64,000 nucleotides of DNA, taken from assembly GCA_028274465.1 (NCBI GenBank), contig CM051458.1, positions 76,137,766 through 76,201,765 of the forward strand. The letters are read 5' to 3'. The notes under the pieces were generated by a model. It ran no database searches. It was given only the letters and a program-made list of their open reading frames with translations, and was not told the DNA's origin. This document shows, piece after piece, positions 44,591-55,569 of the stretch (position 1 is its first letter; each line of letters begins with the position of its first letter). The DNA comes from Plantago ovata (Eukaryota; Streptophyta; Magnoliopsida; Lamiales; Plantaginaceae). A program made the translations under genes and the position numbers.

Positions 44591-46089
44591 ATGTCCGAGA
44601 GAAGTGATAGCGAGAACATGTCCGAGGGGCGCAGGTACACGGACAACAGCAGTTCCTGTCTGCAAGCTTTCTCGATAACGACCTACCCATTGTCGATGTG
44701 CCCGAGGAGGAAGAGGAGATAGTGAGTACTCCTCCGGAGGATAGGCTAGTCGCTCGGTCTAGAGGGCCTAGGAACGAGTACGATCTGAACGACTCGTTTA
44801 TTAACGATGAGGCTGAGGAGGGTGCCGCACACAATGTTCCCTCCGAGGTAGTTAATGCTGTTGCTGGGGCTCTCGGACGAGGTTATCGAGCAGGTGGTCA
44901 GCCGGACCCTATAGAGCCTCGGGTTGTCATACTAGATGATGTGCCCGCCTTGCCTAGTTCTAAGGCACTTCCTGTAGCTGAGAAATCATCATCAAAAACC
45001 ACGAAGAGTCCAAGTCCCGTGAGGTACTTACCTCAGGGCTATTATCAGAGAGTGGTTACTCTCTCTTCCGACGACGAGATCCGTCGGCCGCCTCCTAATT
45101 TTGATGGGGCCGGTCCGAGTGGGAGCAAACATGTCGCTCATGTACTTAATGAGAGTAGCGACTCTCTCTTTGGGGACGACGACGATTTTTTCAGTTGATG
45201 CGTCCGAGGGAGAATCCCAGAGGAGTCGCGAGGAAGAAGAATTGCCGCTCGAGGCTGAAGAGGGCGAGGATGCGCGCGAGGTGGAAATCAAGTGTACGCG
45301 TCCGAGGACGTAGGGACATCTCGTTCTGCGCCGAGGAGGAATAGAAGAAGAAAGGGCGAGCCAGTCGCTCCCAATTTGCCAAGGACGGTCGCGAGGGGTT
45401 TGCTTCCTCGGGCGCCAAGTTTACTCGCCCCGTCTCGGAATGTCATCATCCAGATCCGAATGGAGAGCTGACGAGGATGGCTCAATACCCCTGTTAGCGA
45501 CCACCATTTATGAGGAGGAGATCCCTCACTTAGGTGGATTTACTCCCTTCCTGCGTCTAAGGTCGACATACTCCCCCCGACGCCCGACCAGACCTTCTAC
45601 AACCCGCCGTCCGGGTACATGGTGGTTCATACCATGTCCTTTGAGCGAGGCTGGTGCATGCCGTTTTGTGATGCTTTCCGCCAACTGTTCAACGACCTGG
45701 GCCTCGCTCCCGCTCAAATTATCCCGAGCTCGCTCGGCACATTGGTTTGCTATGGGTCTTCTGCCACATCCGAGGGATCCCGATGAACTACTCAATGTTC
45801 ATTCAACTTCCGGGGTTTCTGTAATCCGGGAACCCCATTTTTACTTCTACTCGACTAGACCTGGCTTTTCCTTTCTGAAAGAGGCTCCATCGCCATTGGC
45901 TGTCGGTGGTGGTCGCGATACTTCTATTACGCAAGGTCCGACACCGGCATGAGCGAGAGCAGATTGCTTGGGTGTGTCCCGAAGAAATTTTTCAGAGGAA
46001 GTGGGTGGGTAAAACGGTTGTGGGGACTTGGCTCCTTGGGCTGCCCGACTACAACGTGAGAATTTGCTTCCGGAGCCCAAGAAGTGTAC
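44591..46089 (+). pseudogene. Antisense extra ORF of D2 (PF04195-like), truncated by the gap
   Basis: ATG at 44591 (MSERSDSENMSE) then a frameshift near 44650. The acidic part LDNDLPIVDVPEEEEEIV and ARSRGPRNEYDLNDSFINDE follow to 45198, another shift near 45190, a basic segment, then the PF04195-like domain (IYEEEIPHL, TMSFERGWCMPFCDAFRQ) split by a shift near 45530. It ends at the gap within the segment corresponding to D1 exon 1. Several lesions make it non-functional. Confidence 0.75.
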
Positions 46090-46189
46090 NNNNNNNNNNN
46101 NNNNNNNNNNNNNNNNNNNNNNNNNNNNNNNNNNNNNNNNNNNNNNNNNNNNNNNNNNNNNNNNNNNNNNNNNNNNNNNNNNNNNNNNN
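46090..46189. other. Assembly gap (100 N)
   Basis: Exactly 100 N, usually a placeholder for unknown length. It hides the rest of D2 and the 3' LTR plus several hundred bases of A3. Confidence 0.95.
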
Positions 46190-46856
46190 AAGTCTATGAT
46201 GGTGCAACCCCCTCCCCGAACCTATTCGGAAGAATAGGTTATAAACAAAGGATCACACAACCTCACACTACCTCCTTCCTAGGCATTTAGCAATCTCAAA
46301 GCATGGTGAAGACTTGTTGCCTCTTAGGTACATAATTACTCGGGAAACAACTATAAGACCCTAACATGCATCATCCTATTATAAAGGCCTTCGTGAACCG
46401 CAGTAGAGAAAACACCACTAAGTGATGTCGAGACTACCAAGCTCAACTAAGTGCAATACATAAATGTGACAAGCCAAGCGAGAGAAACCTCAAACAAATT
46501 CATAGAGATGAAGCATACGATTAATGGCATAGTTAGTTGATCTACCCATTAAAAAAATTCAAAAAATTCGGCAATAAACTCCATATAAAACATGCAAAAC
46601 TATCCTAGGATGAATGTAGTGAATGCAACCCTAAAAAATCTAAGAAAGCAGTAAACGTGCAAATGCAAATGCAGACGGATAAAGCATGCGAGGTACTATA
46701 CTCATCCTACCAATACCAAGCTCCAAACTAACAACATCAGGTCACTTAAATCCCATCCCCCTCATGAAATTAACGCTAGTCCCTAGCAGTAAGAAAAGGA
46801 GGAAATAAGATGTGATACTAGATGTTACCCCATGGTTTTGCCTCGGTCGGCTGAGT
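46190..46856 (-). other. 3' non-coding block of A3
   Basis: Hairpin at 46219-46240 beside CTCCCC, followed by the conserved block seen at 18010-18600 in A1. No gene. The second hairpin, A/G tract and PPT are missing in the gap. Confidence 0.65.
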
Positions 46857-47669
46857 GTGCTGCTTGTGAGTTATTGGGCCTGCTCTGGGAGCTTTATAGG
46901 TGGTCATCAGGTCTTCTGGTAGGTGCGGTAGTTCCATTTATAGGCCGGACAGAAACAACTCCTCCATTAGAATCATCATTGCCCGTATGGCTTTCATTGT
47001 CACTACTGTCACCATCATCATCGCCAGTAGAGTTGCATTGTCGAGTAGAATCCTCAGGATTAGCCGCCGCTGTTATGGAATCCTCCATCATGTAGCCCTC
47101 CAATAGGATGTGAACTGTTGAAGGGGAAAGGTCAGTGGTATCAGGACCTCCCCCTCCAACGTTTTACACCACGAGAAGGTTACAGTAAGCTGCTCGGATA
47201 CTTGGAAGTCTTCTACCATTTTTTCCAATTTCGACCACATTCTCTACGGTTGATGCGACCGATGTCTATATGATGCTCCCTTTAGAGGCAGACAAGGGGC
47301 ACCCCAACGAGGCGCTGGGCACCCATGTCATTATGTTTTGGAACCAAGCTAGCGCTTCGGAACCTTCTAGCAACTGTGAACTCAAGATTGAATCCGTCGC
47401 GGCGAGAATGTCCCGGTGCCTTCCAGTTCACTCGAACTTTGTAGTCCTCGTGATGGAGTGCTGACGGAATAATGGTTTCTGTCCCTTCGGTGGTGCATGA
47501 ATAGGCATAGGAGTCCTTACTCCAGGTGTACTCTAGCTCCTCCTCCTGGATAATCCACGACGTTGTTGCAAAACCCCTTGGCTCGAACGCACATCTATCG
47601 AGGTCACCTTCCTTGACATGGTTCTTCACAGCAATCATACAGGAATGCTCCTTTCCCTTGGTATGGTTC
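46857..47669 (-). pseudogene. Unknown second ORF of A3
   Basis: Begins after acceptor TTTGTAG|GAACC (47670/47669). The frame has KGKEHSCMIAVKNHVKEGDL, AFEPRGFATTSWIIQEEELE, WSKDSYAYSCTTEG, FNLEFTVARRFRSASLVPKH to 47282, then breaks; a later acidic piece (SITAAANPEDSTRQCNSTGD) lies at 47103-46894. It is homologous to the E1 ORF (32110-32377) and lacks any domain I know. A small soluble protein is implied; no signal peptide or membrane segment is seen. Confidence 0.55.
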
Positions 47670-47814
47670 CTACAAACAGCAGTTAGTACCTCGTATGACA
47701 CAAAATTGACTCATGCATATGCTAGTGTAAGAACGAAATATTCAAGTGATAAAATCAACAATCGAGCTCCCCAAACCGTAATGTCTAGTCTAGCTTCTTC
47801 ATCATGCAACATAC

Positions 47815-49088
47815 TGATGAACGCGAGATTGTCAGTTCCGGTTCAGTCAAATAAATTTGTTATTAAGCCAAAGGCAATCCACAACTACAACGAAAACCGT
47901 AGTGTAGCAGTAGAATGACTCGAGTGTCGTTCTCTCAGGACTATAACTTGCTTTATCTATTTAACAAGATAATATAAAACAACAGACAGATAGCAATAGG
48001 GGGTTTTCAAGCAGATAATGGAGATTGGTGATAGTATGGTCCTTCTTAACATAATGGGTCGATAATCATGCATAAATTCCTCGGTCTTGCATAGAGATCT
48101 TTGAATCAATCTAGTGTCCTGTTGCAAGCATTAAGCACTACGAAGATAATTTGGTCTGACTAGTCAATCACGATTGTCCTAATGTGTTCCGTAATTATTC
48201 AACACTACGAAGATAATTGGTCTAATGGTCGACTATTGTCCAATTGTGCATAATAATCAATACAACATACGAGAATTTTGGTTACAACTGATCAACGAAA
48301 TAAAGCAATGACACGGAGTATAATGCGCGATATAGCCATTAGCATGATTATCTTCCCTCGCTAAGAATTCACATACTACTACCAATGATAAATTTAGCTA
48401 CTCATAATAAGCATGCAATCAACAGAAATCATAGAAGAAAACATGTTGAAAGAATATAAAATAAGTAGAATAAAACGGTAAGATACAAAGTTACCGAAGG
48501 TTGTCAGTCTCCGGATGATTGCCGTCCTACAAGCTCCAAACTTCTATGAAAAAGTATCCCCTAAGCTACAGAACTCCCAAGACAGGCCCCGGGAAGTTCC
48601 TACCTAAAACTATACAGAGAGGTGAGAAAGTAGGTCTGGAAAGATATGATTTTCGGAGAGAAAACTGAGCTCTATATATAGGCCCCGAAAAAACTCCGGG
48701 GCGGTTCGCCCCATGCTGCGGCGGTTCGCCCCCCGTTATATTCGCGGAATTCCGCGTTTTTCGACGCGGTTTTGGATTGCTTCACCTTTTCGGACTCGGT
48801 TTCTGACTTCTAGTGGCCTTCTAACCTCCAGATTCGACCCCTAGACTCCAAATCCTATCCGGAAACCTTCAGATACCCCAAATAGGCTTCTGGAACACCA
48901 ATTCCTTGTCAACTTTAATATAATTGCTCAGAAATCCCCGAATTTCAACCAAAACCTGTAAAATAAAATATAAAGGGAAACGTGACACTATTCTAATAAA
49001 ATGTACTAAAATATAGCTAAATTAACATAGAGGATAGCTAAAATAGGTGAAAAAGACTCGAATGAAAGTGTAAAATACACATTCATCA
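47815..49088 (-). mobile_element. Solo A-family LTR (1274 bp)
   Basis: TGATGAACGCG to TTCATCA, flanked by CATAC on both sides (47810-47814, 49089-49093). It sits in the intron before the A3 second ORF, in the same orientation as A3. Array at 48693-48743. A younger insertion reduced by LTR recombination. Confidence 0.9.
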
Positions 49089-50045
49089 CATACCAATGTA
49101 ACTACTACAGGCAGTACATCACATTATGCTCTTACTAGACAACCAAAATCCTTGATAACAAGGCTCAATTCATACCATAGCAGCGAAAAACTCAAGCATC
49201 ATAATTCCTCATACTCAACAATTAAGCATTCAATCCTCAAAGCCACCAACATTACATCAATAGACACAACCATATGCTAGAAGTCAAAGATAAAGACATA
49301 TTGCATAACAAGATATATCATCTAGTAGCAAAATACCCAAATCAACAATCCAAGCAAAATTGAGCATGCAATTGATAGTAAATAACATGTCTAATCACAC
49401 AAATAACATACCCATGCATCAAATAAGCATAATTGAAGCTCAAATTAGAAAACCCCCAAATTCGAAAATTAGGGTTCTTAGGATGATACCTCAGATCTGA
49501 AAATCTAACGCATAAGGACGAAATCCGTTCGGATGGTATGATAGATCATGTAATAGGCTTCGATTTAAGCTAAAGAACACTAAATTTGGTCAAGAAATGA
49601 AGAAGTTATGAAGATTTGAAGTTGAAATCGCGAAATTCGGTTTTGGGGAAGGTGGAATGATGAAATTTGAAGAAAATGAGGAAAAGGGGAAGAAATCCGC
49701 ATTTTTGAACCTCTGGGGCCGTGGGGCGGTTCGCCCCGCACGCGAGGCGGTTCGCCCCCAACGTAGGGCGGTTCGCCCCGTGCTCCCCGATGCGGGGAGA
49801 CGGCTTCCGTCGTCAGAGAACGCGGTTTTAGTCCTCGAAACCAATTTTTTCAAAAAAAAAACACTCAAAAAATATCACTCAAACATAAGCATATACGACA
49901 CAGACATGAACAAATTCGCATACGAGAAGCAAATAGTTCAAGAATGAATGCATGCAGAAAAGCATTAAAGAAAGCGGTAAAAATTCCGGGTTGCCTCCCG
50001 GATAGCGTCATTGTTTAAAGTCTTTGACTCGACTCCTGTCTGCGC
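49089..50045 (-). promoter_or_regulatory. Leader, palindrome array and hairpin after A3 protease
   Basis: Reading minus: CCGGGAGGCAACCCGG hairpin at about 49987-50002, array at 49719-49795 (GGGGCGAACCGCCCC units), leader exon, donor TGAG|GTATCATCC (49490/49489). The intron continues to 47670 across the solo LTR. Confidence 0.55.
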
Positions 50046-52060
50046 CTATTTCTTCTTTTTGCGGGTACTAGGCTTCCCCTTCATTGATCTCCTCTCCATG
50101 CCACGAACCTGTGAATAAGAAAGAATATAGGCTGCAAGACCACAGTAGTGAGTAGTGAAAGAAATATCAGGCGGTTCAGGTGGATCAGGTATGGCTTGCA
50201 ACACGTGTTGCTTGCCATCCACTTCGATGGTGCAAGTTCTTTGGTAGATGTCCATCACGAAGCGTAGTTTGGTCAAGAATGTTTGCCCTAAGAGTATGAC
50301 ATCCCCCGTCCCAGGTGCAGATGCCGGCATAACTACAAAATTGGTGTATATAGATGCATCACCAATCTTGACCAACACATTTTTCACAACGCCCTCGGGT
50401 CTCATAAAGGATCCATCCGCCAGTTGCACAATAGCCCTTTGCTCAGATAGTTTTCCAAGCTTGCTCTTTTCAAACACATTCAAAGGGATTATGTTTGAGT
50501 AGGATCCCGTGTCTAGTGTGGCACGGACATCTTCAACCTCACCAATCCCTACCTTAACATCGAAACTTTTAGGGAGTGGTTCGGGATCCTCTTGCTCCTC
50601 ATCACTTGCGTCAGAACCAAGGTCCTTCTCTTCTTCCTCGGCCTGTAGAAGTTCTTCCTTCATGCAACACTCGCACCTAACAACCTTCTTGATGGTGATT
50701 TCGTCAGGTACATCACCAGCCAATGTAATGGCATTCGACTTCACAGTGTTGCTAGGCAGTTTGCCTTGTTCCCTACTTGCTCCTCGGTCGATCAACTCTT
50801 GCATCTTTTGATGGGCAAGCCTAGTGCTCTCTTCCAACCTATCGATCCTTGCCCTAGTCTTCTCGGAATCTTCTTCATAACGTTTGAGAAAACTTTGTGT
50901 GTGTTCAACCATCTTCTACAAGTTCTCCATCAGTTGAGCCGACTTCGACTTCGGTGGCTCTTTCGGAGCGGGGTTTTCGCAGTGGTCATTACCATAGTTT
51001 AGCCTACTACGGTCTTGGTTAGGTCCATAAGTTTGGTTAGCCGGTGCATATCCTTGATTGCTTCGGTATCCTCTTCTCCAAAATCCACCTCGAGGATTCC
51101 TACCGTCTTGTCTGTAGCTAACTTCGTGAGTGCCAAACTCCGTAGCAAAGGCTTCTTCTTCGCCTCCTCGAGCCCAGTTTCCATCATCATATGCCAGCTC
51201 TGATCTACACATATGAGCCCCATGCCCATAGTTCTTGCATATTTGGCATACTTCGTTCGAAACAGTTGTTCCGTTGGCGCTCTTGAGGACTTGCTTCAAT
51301 TCGTTGGTAAAGCACTCGAATTGATCCCCATTCCCCCTGTACATAGGGGCTTCTTGAGTCGGTGGAGCTTCAGGTCCACGTCTCCTAACCATTGCTCTTG
51401 GGTCCTTGAACTGCGAACCCTTGGCAAGCCTTTCGAGAACTGCCCAGACGGCTTCTGCGGTTTCCTCCCAAATGGTACCACGACATTGGAAATCCACAAC
51501 CTGTTGACTCTCATATGTGAGTCCATTGTAGAAGTGCTGGACAAGATCAGGAAGCCCAAAACCATGGTGTGGACACTTGTGCATGAGGTCCTTGAACCTC
51601 TCTAAAGCGGTGTGTAGATGGTCTCATTATAGTCCTGTTTGAATCCTGTGATTTGCGCCTTAAGCGCGGTAGTCAATGTGTGAGGAGAGTATTTCTCCAT
51701 AAAAGCAGAATACACCTTGTCCCAGGTGTCTAGTGATCCGGCTTCCAGAGAGCCTAACCATGCCTTGGCTTTATCACCAAGCCCCATAGCAAAAACCTTC
51801 ATCCTTAGCTCATCGTCCGTTATCCCTGCTCCGGGCCTTGGAAGATTGTTGATAAAATCGTCAATATCATTCAGGTATCCCATAACATCTTCCCTAGCCA
51901 ACCCATAGAACCTCGGGAGTTGCTGGTACATGCAACTTTTGATTTCCAAATCTCGAGTTGCAGCAGAAAGAACAATAGCGGGACCTCTCATCAGTGCTTT
52001 GTTGGGTTGAACCCATGATTTAAAAAGTGGGCGAGCTATCACAAGACCTGAATATCTGTC
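50046..52060 (-). pseudogene. Gag-protease of A3
   Basis: From ARPLFKSWVQPNKALMRG to RKKKK. The Gag domain has AKAWLGSLEAGSLDTWDKVY; a 2-bp change near 51610 shifts the frame (IYTPL against IYTAFERF). The CCHC knuckle CQICKNYGHGAHMC is kept. A TAG at 50913-50915 replaces Gln (ENL-Q-KMV). The protease has DTGSYSNIIPL and ends without RT. The normal N-terminus is lost: the sequence before ARPL does not match the MPHTRSKG leader. Confidence 0.85.
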
Positions 52061-52193
52061 ACAAGCTAGGAAAGGAGTATCAGAGAGAGATTGAAAAGGA
52101 AAACTAAAACTAATAGAATTAGGAATCGAAAGCTGAAAATATAAACAAATTAAACAGAAAAAAGGAGTATAGTCCCCGGCAACGGCGCCAATT
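52061..52193 (-). promoter_or_regulatory. Leader and PBS of A3
   Basis: PBS at 52173-52190, TGGCGCCGTTGCCGGGGA on the minus strand, identical to E1 and fully complementary to tRNA-Asp. The leader is shortened compared with E1 and lacks the gag start. Confidence 0.85.
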
Positions 52194-53508
52194 TGATGAA
52201 CGCGGATGTCGTGCTCCGAATTCAAGCAAATAAAATTTGTAATTAAGCCAAATGAAATCCACAACTACAACGAAAACCGTAGTGTAGCAGTAGAATGACT
52301 CGAGTGTCGTTCTCTCAGGACTATAACTAGCTTTATCAAATCTAATTTAGAATATAAAAACAGCAAACAGATAGCAAAGGGGTTTCGAGAAGATAATGGA
52401 GATTGGTGATAGTATGATCCTTCTTAGCATAACGGGTCGATAATCATGCATAAATTCCTCGGTCTTGCATAGAGATCTTTGAATCAATCTAGTGTCCTGT
52501 TGCAAATATTAAGCACTACGAAGATAATTGGTCTGACAAGTCAATCACTATTGTCCTAATGTGTTCCGTAATTATTCAACACTACGAAGATAAACTCGCA
52601 CACAGGTCGACAAGTGTCCAATTGTGCATAATAATTAATACAACATACGAGAATTTAGGTTGTGCCTGGTCAACGAAATAAAGCAATGACACGGAGTATA
52701 ATGCGCGATATAGCCATTAGCATGATTATCTTCCCTTCGCTAAGAATTCACATACTACCACCAACGATAAGTTTAGCTACTCATAATAGGCATGCAATCA
52801 ACAGAAATCATAGAAGAAAACATGTTGAAAGAATATAATAAGATAAGTAGAATAAAACTGTAAGATACAAAGTTACCGAAGGTTGTCAATCTCCGGATGA
52901 TTGCGATCCTACGAGCTCCAAACTGCTATGAAAAAGTATCCCCTAAGCTACGGACCCCAAGAACAGGCTCTGGGAAGTCCCTACCTAAAACTACAGAGAG
53001 AGGTGAGAAAGTAGGTCTGGAAAGATATGATTTTCGGAGAAATCTGAGCAACTATATATAGGTTTCGAATTATTGTGGGGCGGTTCGCCCCACACACGCA
53101 GCGGTTCGCCCGGTGTGGGGCGGTTCTCCCCACCTCTGCGGCGGTTCGCCCCGGAGAAAAATTCGCGGAATTCCGCGTTTTCGACGCGTTTTTGGATTTC
53201 TTCCCCTTTTCGGACTCGGTTTCTATCTTCTAGTAGCCTTCTAACCTCCAGATTTTGCCCCTAGACTCTAAATCCTATCCGGAAACCTTCAGATACTCTA
53301 AATAGGCTTCTGGAACACCAATTCCTTGTCAACTTCAATATATTTGCCCGGAAATCCTCGAATTTCAACCAAAACCTATAAAATAAAATCTAAAGGGAAA
53401 CGTGACACTATTCTAATAAAATGCATTAAAATATAGCTAAATTAACATAGAGGATAGCTAAAATAGGTGAAAAAGACTCGAATGAAAGTGTAAAATACAC
53501 ATTCATCA
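52194..53508 (-). repeat. 5' LTR of A3 (1315 bp)
   Basis: TGATGAACGCGG to TTCATCA. Array at 53072-53153 with four palindromes (GGGGCGGTTCGCCCC and variants); TATA on the minus strand at about 53050-53060. Confidence 0.88.
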
Positions 53509-55405
53509 GCTCTCGGCAAGCAATGCCTCATCTTCTGCTTTGCAGGCATCATGGACTTTCTTCAGTGCCAAAATTCTAGGAGTAAACTCCTCAACTCTTG
53601 GGAACGGCACTAGGTTTGGGGTCAAGGAATGAACTTTCAGTTCTGAAGCAAACTGATCATCCTTCATCAGCAATTCTCCTCTTAGACCATCATCTATATC
53701 ATTTATGTAATCAGGAGGAGGAATTTGAACCACTTTGGGGTCTCTTTTGGATTGTTCATCCTCATTTGCTGATAAGTCATCGTCATCCTCAAATTCATCA
53801 AGGTCAGAAACCTTGGAACCTAAGTCAGCAGCTTCATTTCCTTTTGGTTGAGTGGTTGCTGATGGCAACAGTTCAGACTTAAAAAACTGGAGTTTCACCA
53901 GTAGTTAGTTTTAATTGAGTAGTTGTTGAGGGCAACGTTTGAGACTCAATTACTGGAGTTTCGCCAGTAGTTAGTTTTAATTGAGTTTGAGACTCAATTA
54001 CTGGAGTTTCGCCAGTAGTAATTGGAAGGGAGGGGACTTCCTTTGGTCTTACTCCTGAAGATTCACCAATTTCTAGATCCTGACTATGCCTTGCATGGAT
54101 CAATAGACTGATCTGTAGAGCGCGTTGGTAATCTTCATCCAATTCATCATCATCATCAAGGTTTGCATCAGTGACCTTGGCATCAGAAATTTGGCTCTTG
54201 CCATTTTTCAAGGCAGCCCTTTTTCTGGCATATTCTTCTTCAGTATCAGCACCTTGTACAGGTGCTTGATTTTCAGCAGCAGGAGAAGGTTGAGATTCAT
54301 GCTGAGGTTGTGGTTGTTCAGCTTGCTGATTGTCTTGTTGAGTGTTTTCAGCAACTGTCAATTTTAAGCCACCAACATCAGGACTTGGACCTTGATTGTC
54401 ATCATCATCGTCTTTCTTGTCCTTTGAATCTTTCCCTTCATCATCACTGGGATCAGTCGGAATATTTTCATCTTCTTCCTCTTCATCATCATCGGTCAGA
54501 ATTACTAGCTCGAGATGCTTGTACAAAGCAACACTCGTTACTTCCTCTTCCTCATTGATTTTGTGGGGATCATCCACCACGGGTACAAATGAACCCTTAA
54601 GCATCACAGCTTGTTCAGCTGGAGAGGCACTCTTGAATTTTTCCTTCATATTCTCTCTGATTTGAGCAATCAGATTTGAACTCATTTGTTGAGAATATGA
54701 CATCTCTTCAGGAAGTATGGGATGAACGAATGTCTCGAGCTTTAGCAGAGAAGATCTCTTTTTCTCATTAGATAGATGAAGATGGAGATCAGAGAAATCC
54801 ATTCGCCTGTATCTTTTCCAGTTGCTGACGGACTTAGCAACTCTTGACAAAGTTGTTCGCTTGAAATTCAAGTACAGTTCCTCAGAACTTACTTGTTGAT
54901 CTTCAGTGATGAGCACCACTTCAGTGGTCTCCTTTAGAGCCTGAAAAAGAATGATATTTAGATCAGGATTGGTTTGGATAATTGCTTTCGAGTTCAAAGC
55001 TGAAACATGAATTACCTGCTGAGATTCAGCAAGCTCATGTTGTAAAATTTCCATTCCTTGAGGAGCTTGAGTAGCAACCTCCATTTGTTCATCCTGAAAT
55101 AAATTTGAGTTAGATACAAGTACTAAACTGTCAAACTTAGTTTTATTACCAAAAACATTAACTACCTGCTGAGCAGGGAGTGTTGATTTTGGTGCAGAGG
55201 CTTCAGCAACCATCTGACTTGCATCTTGAGAAGTCTGTAGAGATAACATAATATTAGCAAAAGAATAAGTTTCAGAATTTGAAGGTTTACTGATGGTTGA
55301 ATTATCTACCTGCTGAAGAAGGACAGGTTGTGGCTCAGTCCTTTCAGCATTAACAGTTTCTTCATATTCTGGGACTGTTTCTTTAGCAGACTTCTTGGCT
55401 TGCTC
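53509..55405 (-). pseudogene. Unidentified acidic ORF fragment
   Basis: A long open frame on the minus strand (from about 55405 toward 53880, with a shift near 53880-53898 and continuation to 53509). Features: YLNFKRTTLSRVAKSVSNWK, MDFSDLHLHLSNEKKRSSLL, a very acidic stretch (DDEEEEDENIPTDPSDDEGK), Gln/Pro-rich part, and three tandem TTGETPVIESQ repeats encoded by a minisatellite at 53880-54030. No known catalytic motif. It is cut on the left by A3 and abuts a diverged LTR on the right, so it is probably the extra or env-like ORF of another retroelement (SIRE/Maximus copia is a guess). Confidence 0.45.
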
Positions 55406-55411
55406 TGTGAT

Positions 55412-55569
55412 GATGATGCTCCAAAAACGCCGTTTCGTACCTAAGTGCCTGAAAATGCAGAAAACACAAAACGTGACACAATTCTACAAAACTAACCAAA
55501 AAACAAGGCTAGAAGATAGCAAAAGAAGGTGAAAAAGACAAGATGAACGCGTCAAAAATACGTTCATCA
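55412..55569 (-). repeat. LTR fragment of A'
   Basis: About 158 bp of U3 start, ending CGTTCATCA. ACGTGACACAATTCTA aligns with ACGTGACACTATTCTA of family A. The rest of the LTR is replaced by the acidic ORF fragment. Confidence 0.65.

Larger units (their letters stand above)
42637..46089 (-). mobile_element. Element D2: Tat-type retrotransposon 3' end, cut by the assembly gap
   Basis: Minus-oriented 3' LTR (42637-43614), preceded in element direction by the purine tract AAACTAGGGGGACATA (43615-43630), then the antisense gene region up to the gap. It is homologous and inverted relative to D1. Left flank ACACA is the expected target duplication. Its gag-pol would be to the right, in or beyond the gap. 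Confidence 0.8.
46190..53508 (-). mobile_element. Element A3: A-family element, 3' end lost in the gap
   Basis: 5' LTR 52194-53508, PBS, decayed gag-protease, hairpin, palindrome array, leader intron with a solo LTR, unknown second ORF, 3' block with one hairpin, then the gap. No RT or integrase. Right flank GCTCT (53509-53513); partner not visible. It interrupts the acidic ORF at 53509. Confidence 0.85.

Noticed and set aside
46028-46290. ORFs crossing the N run
   Set aside because: Translation through 100 N is meaningless.
8435-52190. tRNA gene fragments at GGCGCCA sites
   Set aside because: Only 18-base matches beside LTR ends; these are primer binding sites without a tRNA body.
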